This document shows positions 8,003-16,925 of a stretch of 59,194 nucleotides of DNA, in pieces. Positions within the stretch are counted from its first letter, which is position 1; each line of letters starts with the position of its first letter. The stretch spans positions 1 to 59,194 of the forward strand of contig NZ_CALCZQ010000037.1 of the NCBI RefSeq assembly GCF_937903345.1, written 5' to 3'. The position numbers were made by a program, and so were the translations under genes. The notes beneath the pieces were generated by a model. It saw only the letters and a program-made list of their open reading frames with translations. It made no database searches and was not told the origin of the DNA. The DNA is from an uncultured Emticicia sp. (GTDB taxonomy: Bacteria; Bacteroidota; Bacteroidia; Cytophagales; Spirosomataceae).

Positions 8003-9217
8003 TTAACGCCATTTAATTTTTTTAGGATTTGAAAGCAAAGTTATTAAACCAAAAATTAAATAATAACCCGCGTATAACATATCGTAATAAGGTATTTTCC
8101 AAGAACTTACGGTACTGTTGAGCTTTTTATTCGCTTTTGATAATACAATCCAACGAATAATTAGCCATAAGAAAAATACAAATGTTATCAGACGCATCCA
8201 ATCACTAAATAAATAAAAATCTTGTAAATTATAATCATCTAATAAATAAGTCGGAATTCTTGACCATTCAGGTGCTTCAAACCAATCGGGTCTCATAAAA
8301 AATACCGGTAAAAAACAAAACCAACAAATTAGATGGCTGGCCGCCAATAGCCCTAAAGATATTTTGTCACGTAGTTTATATCTTTTTCCCACCGACAAGT
8401 GCCTTCGTTTTTGGATAATCCAGTCGCTCCAGGTTTTCTTAGGAACCGAAATAATGTGAGCATCTGATTCAATACATATTGCAACATTTTCAGGATTTGA
8501 TGCCTCATTTATGAATAAATCATCATCCCCACCCAAAAGTCCATGATGACTTGCAAAGCCATTTGTTACCCAAAATAATTCTCGGCGATACATCAAATTT
8601 CGTCCAATACCCATATATGGCATTTTTGATAAAGCGTAGGAAAAATATTGAATAGCAGTTTGGAAGGTTTCGTATCGAATCAACGAATTTAAACGACTAT
8701 CAGCATACTTGTAAGGCGAAAACCCTAAGACAATATCTTTATTATGTGTCAGCTGAGCAACCATATAACTAATCCAATGTGGACTTGTAGGTCGACAATC
8801 AGCATCGGTCAACAAGATTACTTCTTTAGTCGCTTTCTTGATACCCATTGTTACAGCGTATTTTTTCGCTGTAAAGTGAGCAGGAAGACTTTCAATTCTT
8901 ACGAAATTTACTTTTTTATAATTTCCTTCATTTAAAAGTAAGTAATCATAAGTTCCATCAATCGAGCGGTCATCGGAAATGATAACTTCAAAATTTGGAT
9001 ATTCTTGTGCTTCTAATAGAGGGAGGAGTTCCTTCAAATTCTCTAGTTCATTCCAAGCAGCCACAACAATTGAAACGCTTGGTTTCTTTTTTGAATCGAC
9101 GTCTGGCTCTTTGTCGTAGTGATAAAGCAAACGAGAAAATATCCCCACAATATAAATTAGTTGGATAACTAAAGCGGTAAAAAATATAATCGGTAGTAAA
9201 TAGTGCCAAAACACCAT
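8003..9217 (-). CDS. Membrane glycosyltransferase family 2
   Basis: A 404-residue processive-type GT2. There is one N-terminal membrane segment (LLPIIFFTALVIQLIYIVGI), a GT-A catalytic domain with SIVVAAWNELENL, ISDDRSIDGT, the metal-binding TDADC and the base-bearing GGDDDLF, then a QKRRHLS element in place of QxxRW. Two or three C-terminal membrane segments follow (around residues 285-310, 340-365 and 385-400). It likely transfers sugars from a nucleotide donor to a lipid or polysaccharide on the inner face of the membrane; substrate unknown. It has its own promoter upstream and runs into rsmG. Confidence 0.88.
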   Translation of the reverse strand: MVFWHYLLPIIFFTALVIQLIYIVGIFSRLLYHYDKEPDVDSKKKPSVSIVVAAWNELENLKELLPLLEAQEYPNFEVIISDDRSIDGTYDYLLLNEGNYKKVNFVRIESLPAHFTAKKYAVTMGIKKATKEVILLTDADCRPTSPHWISYMVAQLTHNKDIVLGFSPYKYADSRLNSLIRYETFQTAIQYFSYALSKMPYMGIGRNLMYRRELFWVTNGFASHHGLLGGDDDLFINEASNPENVAICIESDAHIISVPKKTWSDWIIQKRRHLSVGKRYKLRDKISLGLLAASHLICWFCFLPVFFMRPDWFEAPEWSRIPTYLLDDYNLQDFYLFSDWMRLITFVFFLWLIIRWIVLSKANKKLNSTVSSWKIPYYDMLYAGYYLIFGLITLLSNPKKIKWR

Positions 9218-9246
9218 GCAATTGTGATTTAAGTGAAACTTTTATG

Positions 9247-9274
9247 CAAATATACAAACCTTCAATGAAACCAA
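9247..9274 (-). promoter_or_regulatory. Probable promoter of the glycosyltransferase-rsmG unit
   Basis: On the minus strand TTGG (9274-9271) and TATATTTG (9254-9247) are separated by 16 bp, fitting -33 TTG / -7 TAnnTTTG, 30 bp before the start codon at 9217. Confidence 0.5.
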
Positions 9275-9343
9275 TAGAAAGTTATTACTAAAATCAATGA
9301 ATAAATACTTGTATTAGCCAAAATGAAGACTGAAATTTGCTTT

Positions 9344-10474
9344 ATGAAATATGAATTACAAAAAAACGACTCTCAGACGAAGGCTAGAGCTGGGAAAATA
9401 ACTACTGACCATGGTGAAATTCTGACGCCAATTTTTATGCCTGTAGGCACAGCGGCTACTGTAAAGGCTGTGCATCAGCGTGAATTGATCAATGATATTA
9501 AAGCTCAAATTATTTTAGGAAATACTTATCATTTGTATCTTCGTCCAGGGCTTGATATTCTTGAACGTGCGGGTGGACTTCATAAGTTTAATGGTTGGAG
9601 TGGGCCAATTTTAACCGATTCCGGGGGGTATCAGGTTTTTTCGCTGAAAGACATTCGTAAGATTTCGGAAGAAGGGGTGAAGTTCCAATCGCACATTGAT
9701 GGTTCGAGGCATTTGTTTACGCCCGAAAATGTTATGGATACTCAGAGAATAATAGGAGCAGATATAATTATGGCATTTGATGAATGTGCCCCATATCCAT
9801 GCGATTATGAATATGCAAAAAAATCGATGGAAATGACGCATCGCTGGCTAAAACGCTGTATCGACCGCTTTGATAGCACCGAAGGAAAATATGGCTATAC
9901 GCAAGCATTATTCCCGATTGTGCAAGGAAGTACTTATAAAGATTTGCGTATTCAATCCGCTGAGTTTATAGCTGAGCAGAATCGTGAAGGAAATGCCATC
10001 GGTGGCCTGGCAGTAGGCGAACCTGCCGAAAAAATGTATGAAACAATTGATTTTGTCAATGATATTTTGCCAAAAGATAAACCTCGTTATTTGATGGGAG
10101 TGGGAACACCCGAAAATATTTTGGAAGGAATTGCTCTCGGCATTGATATGTTCGACTGCGTAATGCCAACCCGAAATGCCCGCAATGGAATGTTATTTAC
10201 AACGCAAGGCATTATTAATATCCGCAACGAAAAATGGAAAGACGATTTTACCGCAATTGATGAAACACTTGGCGGAAATGTAAGTACTTTTTATTCAAAA
10301 GCATATTTACGGCATTTAGTAAAATGTGATGAGATTTTGGCGGCACAAATCGCCAGTGTGCACAACCTGACTTTTTATTTATGGTTAGTTGGACAAGCCC
10401 GTGAGCATATATTAAAAGGAGATTTCTTGACTTGGAAAAATGCAATGGTGAAGCAGACAATGCAAAGACTTTAA
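9344..10474 (+). CDS. tgt: tRNA-guanine transglycosylase (queuosine pathway)
   Basis: A 376-residue TGT, which exchanges guanine at position 34 of Asp/Asn/His/Tyr tRNAs for the queuosine precursor preQ1. Family signatures: ILGNTYHLYLRPG, LTDSGGYQVFSL with the catalytic-site Asp, IGGLAVGEPAEKMYE, YLMGVGTPENI and DMFDCVMPTRNARNG containing the nucleophilic Asp. The ATG at 9344 fits the family N-terminus better than the first in-frame ATG at 9323. Oddity: the C-x-C-x-x-C zinc ligands normally before the SKAYLRHL segment are absent (aligned residues are L, G and S), while the ligand His in SVHNLTFYLW is kept. Related genomes may share this loss. Confidence 0.96.
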   Translation: MKYELQKNDSQTKARAGKITTDHGEILTPIFMPVGTAATVKAVHQRELINDIKAQIILGNTYHLYLRPGLDILERAGGLHKFNGWSGPILTDSGGYQVFSLKDIRKISEEGVKFQSHIDGSRHLFTPENVMDTQRIIGADIIMAFDECAPYPCDYEYAKKSMEMTHRWLKRCIDRFDSTEGKYGYTQALFPIVQGSTYKDLRIQSAEFIAEQNREGNAIGGLAVGEPAEKMYETIDFVNDILPKDKPRYLMGVGTPENILEGIALGIDMFDCVMPTRNARNGMLFTTQGIINIRNEKWKDDFTAIDETLGGNVSTFYSKAYLRHLVKCDEILAAQIASVHNLTFYLWLVGQAREHILKGDFLTWKNAMVKQTMQRL

Positions 10475-10488
10475 ACCGAATTTAAGCG

Positions 10489-10540
10489 AGGCTTTTTTTA
10501 AGTTACATGCTCTTAAAACAGGTATATTACAGAAAAGCCT
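10489..10540. terminator. Possible convergent terminator between tgt and mpg
   Basis: AGGCTTTT (10489-10496, followed by three more Ts) pairs with AAAAGCCT (10533-10540) across a 36-nt loop. Short outer arms (10484-10488 and 10553-10557) extend the dyad. The loop is long, so this is a weak call. Confidence 0.3.
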
Positions 10541-10557
10541 TCCATTTATAAACGCTT

Positions 10558-11136
10558 TTACTTTCGACTAACAAACCTATTCCCCTCAATATAAAACCGA
10601 TAAGGTAAATCTGCTCCTTGGCTAATACCTATTCGGAAAGTAGTGACGATTGAAAAATCATTATTTGTTGAGGCAAGGCAATGAAATTTGTCGGAATAGA
10701 AGCTTAAGAAATTGAAATCGTGTGTAATGTCCATTGCTTGGACCAATTTGGCTGGGCCATTACATAAATTCGTTAAATCATTGGTTTTTCGACGCTTTTG
10801 CATCAAATCAATGCCTTCGGTTGGTTCTAAGGCTCTAATCAGCACAGCCTCTCCAATATTCTTTGCACCGCTCGAAATATTTACGCAATAGTGCATTCCA
10901 TAAATTAAATATACATAGCACGTTCCTGCACTTTCAAACATGGGAGCATTACGAACTGATTTTTTGCGGTATGCATGACAAGCAGGGTCGCCTTGCAACT
11001 ATCCTTCGGTTTCTACAATAATGCCTGCTGTACGACCTTCTAGGCTGTCATTCACCAAAGTACAGCCCAAAAGTAGCTTAGATAAAGCTATTGTATCATG
11101 TTTTTCGTAAAATTCTTTGGGAAGAATATTTTGCAT
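10558..11136 (-). pseudogene. mpg: 3-methyladenine DNA glycosylase (AAG/Mpg family) interrupted by an amber codon
   Basis: Read from the ATG at 11136, the frame gives MQNILPKEFYEKHDTIALSK, then LLLGCTLVN and GIIVETEG, then a TAG (10999-11001) as codon 46, and continues in the same frame as LQGDPACHAYRKKSVRNAPM through YVYLIYGMHYCVNI to RFVSRK. The two halves join into a normal-length (192-residue) AAG-type glycosylase. This family excises alkylated purines. The TAG replaces the Tyr of the family's VETEAY active-site motif, next to the catalytic Glu, so a truncated or re-initiated product should be inactive. No other lesion is visible, implying a recent mutation or a sequencing error. Confidence 0.85.
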
Positions 11137-11166
11137 CTGTACTTTTGATAAATTTTAAGTTATTGT

Positions 11167-12045
11167 ATGAAAAAACTCCTCTTTTTTACTATGCTGTCTC
11201 ACTTTTGCTACGCACAAGATGAGGCATCAATTATCAAAAATGTTACTTGGGAAACTACTAAGTTAGGTAAAAAGTTTTATTGGAAACGAATACATTTCAA
11301 ACAAAAAGAGCTTTTTAATGCCAATCAGTCCATTAATATGTTAGAGATTTCGCTCAATAATAAAAAAGTAAAATTTGGTTTTGCTACCGTGGATTCAATG
11401 AAAGCTGACCCAAAAATCAAGCGTTTCTTACAAAAAACGAGTAAAATAGCAGCTGATTTAGGTGCCATTGCCGCCGTAAATGCTGGATTTTTCGATATGA
11501 AAAACGGCGGAGCAGTCGATTTTCTAAAAATTGGTGGCAAAACCGTTGATACAACTCGTCTATCAAATGTAGCTCGACTCCCTTTTCATTCTATTTCGGG
11601 TGTAATTATCGATAAAAATAAGGTTAGTATCATCAAAGGAGAGCAAAAGTTAGGATGGGAGAAAAACTTGACGCAAGAAAATGTTTTACTAACAGGCCCT
11701 TTATTGATGTTTAATGGAGAAATGGAAGAATTGTCCAAAACTCCATTCAACGATAATCGCCACCCTCGCACTTGTGCCTGTGTAACAAATGATAAAAAAT
11801 TATTGTTGATTACAGTAGATGGTCGTTCGGCTGAATCTTTTGGTATGACTTTAGCTGAGTTAAGAACAATAGCAAAGGCTTTAGACTGTAAAGACGCTAT
11901 CAATTTTGACGGTGGGGGTTCGACAACAATGTATATTAAAGGTCAACCTGAAAGTGGTGTTGTGAATTATCCATCAGATAATAAATTGTTCGACCACGCT
12001 GGTGAACGCCCTGTTAGTAATGTTTTTTATCTAAAATTGAGATAG
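11167..12045 (+). CDS. Secreted phosphodiester glycosidase family protein (NAGPA-like)
   Basis: A 292-residue protein with a signal peptide (cleavage near CYAQ, residue 17). It has the NAGPA/DUF2233 core: AAVNAGFFDM, HPRTCACV, LLLITVDGRSAESFGMTLAE and INFDGGGSTTMYIKG. Eukaryotic NAGPA removes GlcNAc from a GlcNAc-phosphodiester; bacterial members such as YigE-like proteins act on uncertain cell-surface phosphodiesters. It is exported, hence periplasmic or surface-exposed. It begins 30 bp after, and divergent from, the broken glycosylase gene and precedes nuoD by 119 bp. Family firm, substrate unknown. Confidence 0.9.
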   Translation: MKKLLFFTMLSHFCYAQDEASIIKNVTWETTKLGKKFYWKRIHFKQKELFNANQSINMLEISLNNKKVKFGFATVDSMKADPKIKRFLQKTSKIAADLGAIAAVNAGFFDMKNGGAVDFLKIGGKTVDTTRLSNVARLPFHSISGVIIDKNKVSIIKGEQKLGWEKNLTQENVLLTGPLLMFNGEMEELSKTPFNDNRHPRTCACVTNDKKLLLITVDGRSAESFGMTLAELRTIAKALDCKDAINFDGGGSTTMYIKGQPESGVVNYPSDNKLFDHAGERPVSNVFYLKLR

Positions 12046-12052
12046 AGGATTT

Positions 12053-12161
12053 GAGATTTGGGATACGAGATTTGAAATTTTTATTTCATTTTTCAGTTTA
12101 TTGCAATCTTGTATCAAGTATCTAAAATCTCGCATCTAGTATTTAAAATCTCGTATCTCCC
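12053..12161. repeat. Imperfect inverted/direct repeat array of GAGATTT-type units upstream of nuoD
   Basis: The left arm (12053-12080) carries GAGATTTG and GGGATACGAGATTT. The right arm (12120-12161) carries AAATCTCGCATCTAG and AAATCTCGTATCTCCC, the reverse complement of the left arm with a 2-nt bulge. The array can fold into one or two hairpins filling the 119-bp gap and ends 3 bp before the nuoD ATG. It resembles a dispersed intergenic element rather than a terminator, since no T tract follows the outer stem. Confidence 0.65.
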
Positions 12162-12164
12162 AAA

Positions 12165-13379
12165 ATGCAACAAGTACAATATAAATATCGCCCCGAAAAC
12201 CTCACGATTTCAGAACCCAACAAATACAAACTCGAAGATTTGTATTCTGAAGAAATGATACTGAATCTTGGTCCACAACACCCATCTACACATGGTGTTT
12301 TACGTTTAGAAGTGCTGACTGATGGGGAAACCGTTGTTGATGTAGTATCACATTTGGGATATTTGCATCGTTGTTTCGAAAAGCATGCCGAAAGTTTGCC
12401 ATACAATCAAATCATACCTTATGTTGATAGGATGGATTATGTGGCAGCGATGAATTCAGAATTAGCATATGTGATGGGCATTGAAAAAATGTTAGGAATC
12501 GACAAGGATTTACCAAAAAGAGTTGAATATATTAGAGTTTTGGTGGCGGAGCTCAATCGTTTAGCTTCCCATTTTATTGCAATCGGTACTTATGCACTTG
12601 ATATTGGTGCGGCAACGCCATTTCTTTGGATTTTCCGTGACCGAGAACATATTATGCGTATGCTCGAATGGCTTTGTGGTGCTAGAATGCTTTACAATTA
12701 TGTGTGGGTAGGGGGTTTGTTTTATGATTTGCCAGTAGGTTTTGAAGAGCGTTGCCGAGAATTTATCGACTATCTTAAACCAAAACTCATTGAATTACAG
12801 CAACTCATTATCGAAAACCATATTTTCATACATCGCACTGCCAATGTTGGTGTTTTGCCTTTGCCATTGGCAATTAATTATGGTTGTACAGGACCTGTTT
12901 TGCGTGGTTCAGGATTAAAATGGGATTTGCGAAAAGTGGATGCTTACTCAGTTTATAGCGAAATTGATTTTGATATTCCAATAGGAAAAGGGGAGATGGG
13001 AAAAGTTGGCGATTGCTGGGATAGAAATAATGTGCGTGTGAAAGAATGTTGGGAATCAGTGAAAATCATTGAGCAATGTTTAGAAAAACTGAATAAAGAA
13101 CATAAAAGAACATCAGATTTCGACCCTCAAGCACTTGTTCCTAAAAAAATTCGTCCTCCAAAAATGGATTTTTATTGTCGTGCCGAAAATCCAAAAGGAG
13201 AATTGGGTTTCTTTTTTCGGACAGACGGTCGTTCGGACATTCCAACAAGGGTAAAAGCACGTGCTTGCTCATTCAATAACTTATCAGTGTTACCTGAATT
13301 GTCTCGCGGAGGCATGATTGCCGATTTAGTGGCGGTTATCGGCTCGCTTGATGTGGTTATGGGTGAAGTTGATAGATAA
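12165..13379 (+). CDS. nuoD: NADH-quinone oxidoreductase subunit D
   Basis: A 404-residue 49-kDa-type subunit of complex I, part of the peripheral arm at the quinone site. Diagnostic segments: LNLGPQHPSTHGVLRL, HLGYLHRCFEK (quinone-site His/Tyr region), ELNRLASHF, GARMLYNYVWVGG, and the near-invariant C-terminus ARACSFNNLSVLPE...MIADLVAVIGSLDVVMGEVDR. It is full length and shows no damaging change. Unusually, no other nuo gene is in the window: the neighbours are a phosphodiester glycosidase upstream and a convergent permease 4 bp downstream. Either the nuo genes are scattered in this genome or this is a second copy. Confidence 0.96.
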   Translation: MQQVQYKYRPENLTISEPNKYKLEDLYSEEMILNLGPQHPSTHGVLRLEVLTDGETVVDVVSHLGYLHRCFEKHAESLPYNQIIPYVDRMDYVAAMNSELAYVMGIEKMLGIDKDLPKRVEYIRVLVAELNRLASHFIAIGTYALDIGAATPFLWIFRDREHIMRMLEWLCGARMLYNYVWVGGLFYDLPVGFEERCREFIDYLKPKLIELQQLIIENHIFIHRTANVGVLPLPLAINYGCTGPVLRGSGLKWDLRKVDAYSVYSEIDFDIPIGKGEMGKVGDCWDRNNVRVKECWESVKIIEQCLEKLNKEHKRTSDFDPQALVPKKIRPPKMDFYCRAENPKGELGFFFRTDGRSDIPTRVKARACSFNNLSVLPELSRGGMIADLVAVIGSLDVVMGEVDR

Positions 13380-13383
13380 TTGA

Positions 13384-14763
13384 TTAGGATTCACTCCAAA
13401 AAAGATAAAAAGGAATACCCGTACAAATCAAACCCAGCCCCATCAATGCTTCTTTTGGCTGGTTGTATATGGTGACGATGAGGAGAAAAATACAAAAAGT
13501 TACAAAAAAAGCAGGCACAAATGGGTAACCAATTACTTTGTATTTTCTTTCAATGTTTGGACTTTTAACTCTCTGAATGATTACACCTAAAGCGGTACAT
13601 CCATAATAAATGAATGAGGCAAAAACGAGCATATCAGTCAACTGGTCAAAACTGCCTGACCAAACTAAAAGTATTGACCATATTGATTGTATTAATAGTG
13701 AATAACTTGGCGTTTGAAATTTTGGGTGAATGTAAGCTGCTTTCTTGAAAAAAAATCCATCCCTCGACATTGCATAAAAAATTCTGGCTGACATCATTAT
13801 TGAGCTATTGGTTGCATTCAAAGTTGTAAGGAGTATCAAGGAACCAACAAAAAGTACCCCAATTTTGCCAAGAATCTTATTTGCAACTTCAATAGCGGCT
13901 ATTTTATTGGGAGTTTCGTTGAGTTGAATGAAGAAATCAATAGGCAAAATATATACGAATACGATATTTAGTAAAACATAAATCAAAATAACGATTCCTG
14001 TTCCGAAACCTAAGGCCAAGGGCAAGTTTTTTTGTGGATTTTTGACCTCTTCGCCAATAAAACCGATATGATTCCATCCTTCGTAACCCCAAAAAGCCCC
14101 AAGGCTTGCCAACATCATGGCTTTTACTAATCCCCAATCCTTGAGCATTGTATTATCGAAATGACTACTTTGCTTTGTTAGGTTTTCAAAACTCCCATGT
14201 GACGAACATAGTCCACCGATAATTAGAAGCAAAACTGCCCCAAACATTACAAAAGTAAGTATACTACTCAAACTTTCAGCAACCTTAATGCCTCTAAAGT
14301 TAAGTACACTTAGCACAAAGACCAAAGCCGACGCCAAAATTTTGATTGATAAATTATCAAGGATGTTTGCTTCAAAAATAGTGAAACTAAGATTGAAAAT
14401 AGGCAGCGGCACAAGACTGTTAAATGACTGAGCAAAAATATAGGCCAAAGCTGCAATTGAAGCGGTTTTCATGACTGTAAAATTCCCCCAACCGTACAAA
14501 AAAGCAAAAAAACGCCCATAAATCTTCTTAAAATAGGCATATTCACCACCCGAATCAGGGTATATACTGGCCATTTCAGCGGTCGATAATGCTCCAGCCA
14601 AACTAATTATTCCTGCAAAAATCCAACATAAAATAACCAGCATTGGTGATCCTAATTCTGCTGACATGGGGGCAATTTTTTTGAATACACCTGAGCCAAC
14701 AATCACGCTAACTACTAAAATAGTAGCTGACCTTAATCCAATTTTTGGTAGTAATTTTGACAT
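13384..14763 (-). CDS. APC-family amino acid permease
   Basis: A 459-residue transporter with about 12 hydrophobic helices. The N-terminus SATILVVSVIVGSGVFKK holds the G-S-G unwound segment of TM1 that binds the amino acid backbone in APC carriers, and PDSGGEYAYFKKIYG is the conserved TM3 start. GYEGWNHIGFIGEEVKNPQKN is the TM6 region typical of LAT/SteT-like exchangers. It is the last gene of the minus-strand cluster, 45 bp after the epimerase, and is the likely importer for the cluster's amino acid or dipeptide substrate. Specific substrate not determinable. Confidence 0.9.
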   Translation of the reverse strand: MSKLLPKIGLRSATILVVSVIVGSGVFKKIAPMSAELGSPMLVILCWIFAGIISLAGALSTAEMASIYPDSGGEYAYFKKIYGRFFAFLYGWGNFTVMKTASIAALAYIFAQSFNSLVPLPIFNLSFTIFEANILDNLSIKILASALVFVLSVLNFRGIKVAESLSSILTFVMFGAVLLLIIGGLCSSHGSFENLTKQSSHFDNTMLKDWGLVKAMMLASLGAFWGYEGWNHIGFIGEEVKNPQKNLPLALGFGTGIVILIYVLLNIVFVYILPIDFFIQLNETPNKIAAIEVANKILGKIGVLFVGSLILLTTLNATNSSIMMSARIFYAMSRDGFFFKKAAYIHPKFQTPSYSLLIQSIWSILLVWSGSFDQLTDMLVFASFIYYGCTALGVIIQRVKSPNIERKYKVIGYPFVPAFFVTFCIFLLIVTIYNQPKEALMGLGLICTGIPFYLFWSES

Positions 14764-14808
14764 AGTATAACAATTGTCTAAATAGGTAGCCTTGGTTAGA
14801 AATAGATA

Positions 14809-15879
14809 TTACGCATTTTTTTCAAACCCAAAACCTGATTTTTGATTTATCTTAAGACATCCGTCTTCTAAAGCAAATCCACCGCAAACTAAATCTTCAG
14901 CCAAATCGAAACTGCCATCAAGGTCGAGGTAGCGAGTGTTCTTACATGAATATGCTACATGTAAAGCGGCGGTTATACTGGCAATACTTTCATCGTTACA
15001 TCCCCAAAATAAATCAATATGGGCTTGTTGAGCAATATTGGCTATTTCTAAGGCCCCTAAAATACCTCCACATTTCATCAATTTAATATTAAAAATACCA
15101 AATGGTCGATGAATGGAACTAAATGCTAAGGCAGATTTTGCATTTTTCAAAGATTCATCGGCGGCGAGTAATTTGCATTCTTCCAAACTAAGTGCAAATA
15201 ATTCTGATTCTTGGCCAACTTTAAGAGGTTGTTCGATCAATTCTAAGTTGGTTTTTGATGTTTTAGATAGAAATATTTTTAATTGTTGCAAAGAATAACC
15301 TTGATTGGCATCGACCCTAATTTTTAGATTATTTTTATAAAACTCATGCAGACGATTAATTCGTTCAATATCCTCCTCAACATCAAGTCCTGTTTTTATT
15401 TTCAGCACTTTGAAACCTAAATGAGCATATTGTTTTGCTTCTTCGAGGGTTTCTTTTACACCCATAATTCCGATTGTTACAGAAGTAGGCAGGTACTTTA
15501 TTTTCTGACCATAAAAATCAACAATTGGAATATTTAAAAACTTGCCGAAAGCATCGTGTAAAGCCAAATCAACGGCTGCTTGTGTAGCCGCCTTTAGTGG
15601 AAAATGCTGATGAGTCTCAAAAATAATTTGTCGAAAATGTCGAATATCTCGCCCAATTAAATCCTGTATAAAATCTGTTTGTAGATTTTGTAATGTTTGA
15701 TAAGAATTTTCACCTATTACTTCTTCAGCTGGGCTCGCAGAACCTAAACCTAAAATGCCATTTTCAAGTTCTATTTCCAGAAATACTAATTCGACATCAA
15801 AAAATGTATCATATGCAATCTGATAGGGTTTTGTCAATTCCAGTTTTTTTAGATAAGGCCTAATTGATTTTATTTTCAT
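14809..15879 (-). CDS. Dipeptide epimerase / N-acyl amino acid racemase-like (enolase superfamily)
   Basis: A 356-residue muconate-lactonizing-enzyme subgroup member. Catalytic pieces are all present: KIKTG (K-x-K general base), DANQGY, LIEQPL and AADES (three metal-ligand acids), and KLMKCGG (second Lys). This set is typical of L-Ala-D/L-Glu epimerases, which act on cell-wall dipeptides. The same family includes the racemase (DgcA) that acts after DUF1611 (DgcN) in a D-glutamate catabolic route, and here the DUF1611 gene is directly upstream, separated by 2 bp. Cytoplasmic. Chemistry at the alpha carbon is secure; the true substrate is inference. Confidence 0.88.
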   Translation of the reverse strand: MKIKSIRPYLKKLELTKPYQIAYDTFFDVELVFLEIELENGILGLGSASPAEEVIGENSYQTLQNLQTDFIQDLIGRDIRHFRQIIFETHQHFPLKAATQAAVDLALHDAFGKFLNIPIVDFYGQKIKYLPTSVTIGIMGVKETLEEAKQYAHLGFKVLKIKTGLDVEEDIERINRLHEFYKNNLKIRVDANQGYSLQQLKIFLSKTSKTNLELIEQPLKVGQESELFALSLEECKLLAADESLKNAKSALAFSSIHRPFGIFNIKLMKCGGILGALEIANIAQQAHIDLFWGCNDESIASITAALHVAYSCKNTRYLDLDGSFDLAEDLVCGGFALEDGCLKINQKSGFGFEKNA

Positions 15880-15881
15880 GG

Positions 15882-16925
15882 TTATAAAGAAATGAGTATG
15901 GGAATCAGTTTTTCTACACCTTCTTGAATAGGTAATAGTACTGGAATTTGGAGTTTGTGCTCATAAAAAGTCTGATACTCAAAGGCTTCCTCATCAGTAC
16001 ATTTTTCAGTATTTAGTGCCATTGCAATTACTTTTGAACCCAGTTTTTCGATAATTTCAATCTCAGATTCAACACTCGGAATCTCGCCCCAGTTCGGGTC
16101 ATCATCAAAATATTTACGTTTGGGGGCGTGTAATAAAACAACATGTTTGGCACTGCCTGAAATCAAAAATTCGAGTCCGCATGGTCCACTTGGATTGCGT
16201 AATGAAGATTGTCCTTCAAGAAAAATAAAATCGGCGTTCGTGTCTTTCCAACAACACACAATTGCATTTTCCAATTCTCCCGAAACAAAATCATTTAGGG
16301 TAGAATCAAAGATAAAACCATACTTACCACCTTGTAACCAACCAGTTTGACCAGTAAAAATCATTTGTCCATTCAGGCCATAAAGCTCGCAGGCTTGGCG
16401 AAGCATTCTGGCTGTAGTACGTTTGCCCATGGCACAGTCCATACCGATTACGGCTATAATTTTTGACTTGACATTTCTTACTTCTCCTGTCCAAAAATGC
16501 AGATCTTTCCTGCTTTTTGGTTTTCTAATATCTATTAATTTAACATTGTTTTTTTCTGCTAATAGAACAATTTCTGATTTTTCGGATAAATAGTCATGAA
16601 GGCCATTAACAATCGAAATACCACTTTCAATCGCTGATTTGATAATTTCGAGCATGTTTGGCGGCAAAACCCCACCAATTGTGGCTATACCAATAATTAG
16701 ATAATCGATAGCTTGTAAATTTAATATTGCGGTGTCAAGAGATTCAAAAACAGGGATATTTCTGTGCTTTCCGTCAAGTAATTCGCCCGCATCTTTTCCT
16801 GCTGTTTCAGCCGAATCAACTATGCCTAAAATATCATAGCGTTCTGTTCCTCTGATAAGTCCATGAGCAGTTTTAGCATCGCTTTTTTGTAATAGACCAT
16901 TTGTGAGAATAACTGCTTTATTCAT
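15882..16925 (-). CDS. DUF1611 protein (DgcN-like, candidate D-glutamate N-acetyltransferase)
   Basis: A 347-residue cytoplasmic protein with two parts. The N-terminal Rossmann-like domain (about 1-130; ILGIVDSAETAGKDAGELL) is followed by a P-loop-like domain with AVIGMDCAMGKRTTARML and FIFDSTLNDFVSGELE. This is the DUF1611 architecture. To my knowledge the one characterised branch (DgcN) acetylates D-glutamate so that a partner epimerase (DgcA) can racemise it; the adjacent epimerase gene matches that pairing. The start overlaps the upstream gene's stop by 8 bp, so translation is coupled. Family confident, activity inferred. Confidence 0.8.
   Translation of the reverse strand: MNKAVILTNGLLQKSDAKTAHGLIRGTERYDILGIVDSAETAGKDAGELLDGKHRNIPVFESLDTAILNLQAIDYLIIGIATIGGVLPPNMLEIIKSAIESGISIVNGLHDYLSEKSEIVLLAEKNNVKLIDIRKPKSRKDLHFWTGEVRNVKSKIIAVIGMDCAMGKRTTARMLRQACELYGLNGQMIFTGQTGWLQGGKYGFIFDSTLNDFVSGELENAIVCCWKDTNADFIFLEGQSSLRNPSGPCGLEFLISGSAKHVVLLHAPKRKYFDDDPNWGEIPSVESEIEIIEKLGSKVIAMALNTEKCTDEEAFEYQTFYEHKLQIPVLLPIQEGVEKLIPILISL

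Noticed and set aside
10558..10998. A separate 146-residue gene with a TTG start
   Set aside because: The upstream codons in the same frame complete the glycosylase N-terminus; the TTG merely follows the amber codon.
10999..11001. Recoding of TAG as an amino acid such as pyrrolysine
   Set aside because: Nothing in the window points to such recoding: other genes end normally, and the normal residue here is a common Tyr. A nonsense mutation is simpler.
13380..13383. Terminator between nuoD and the permease
   Set aside because: The 4-bp gap leaves no room; the coding ends themselves show no good hairpin with a T tract.
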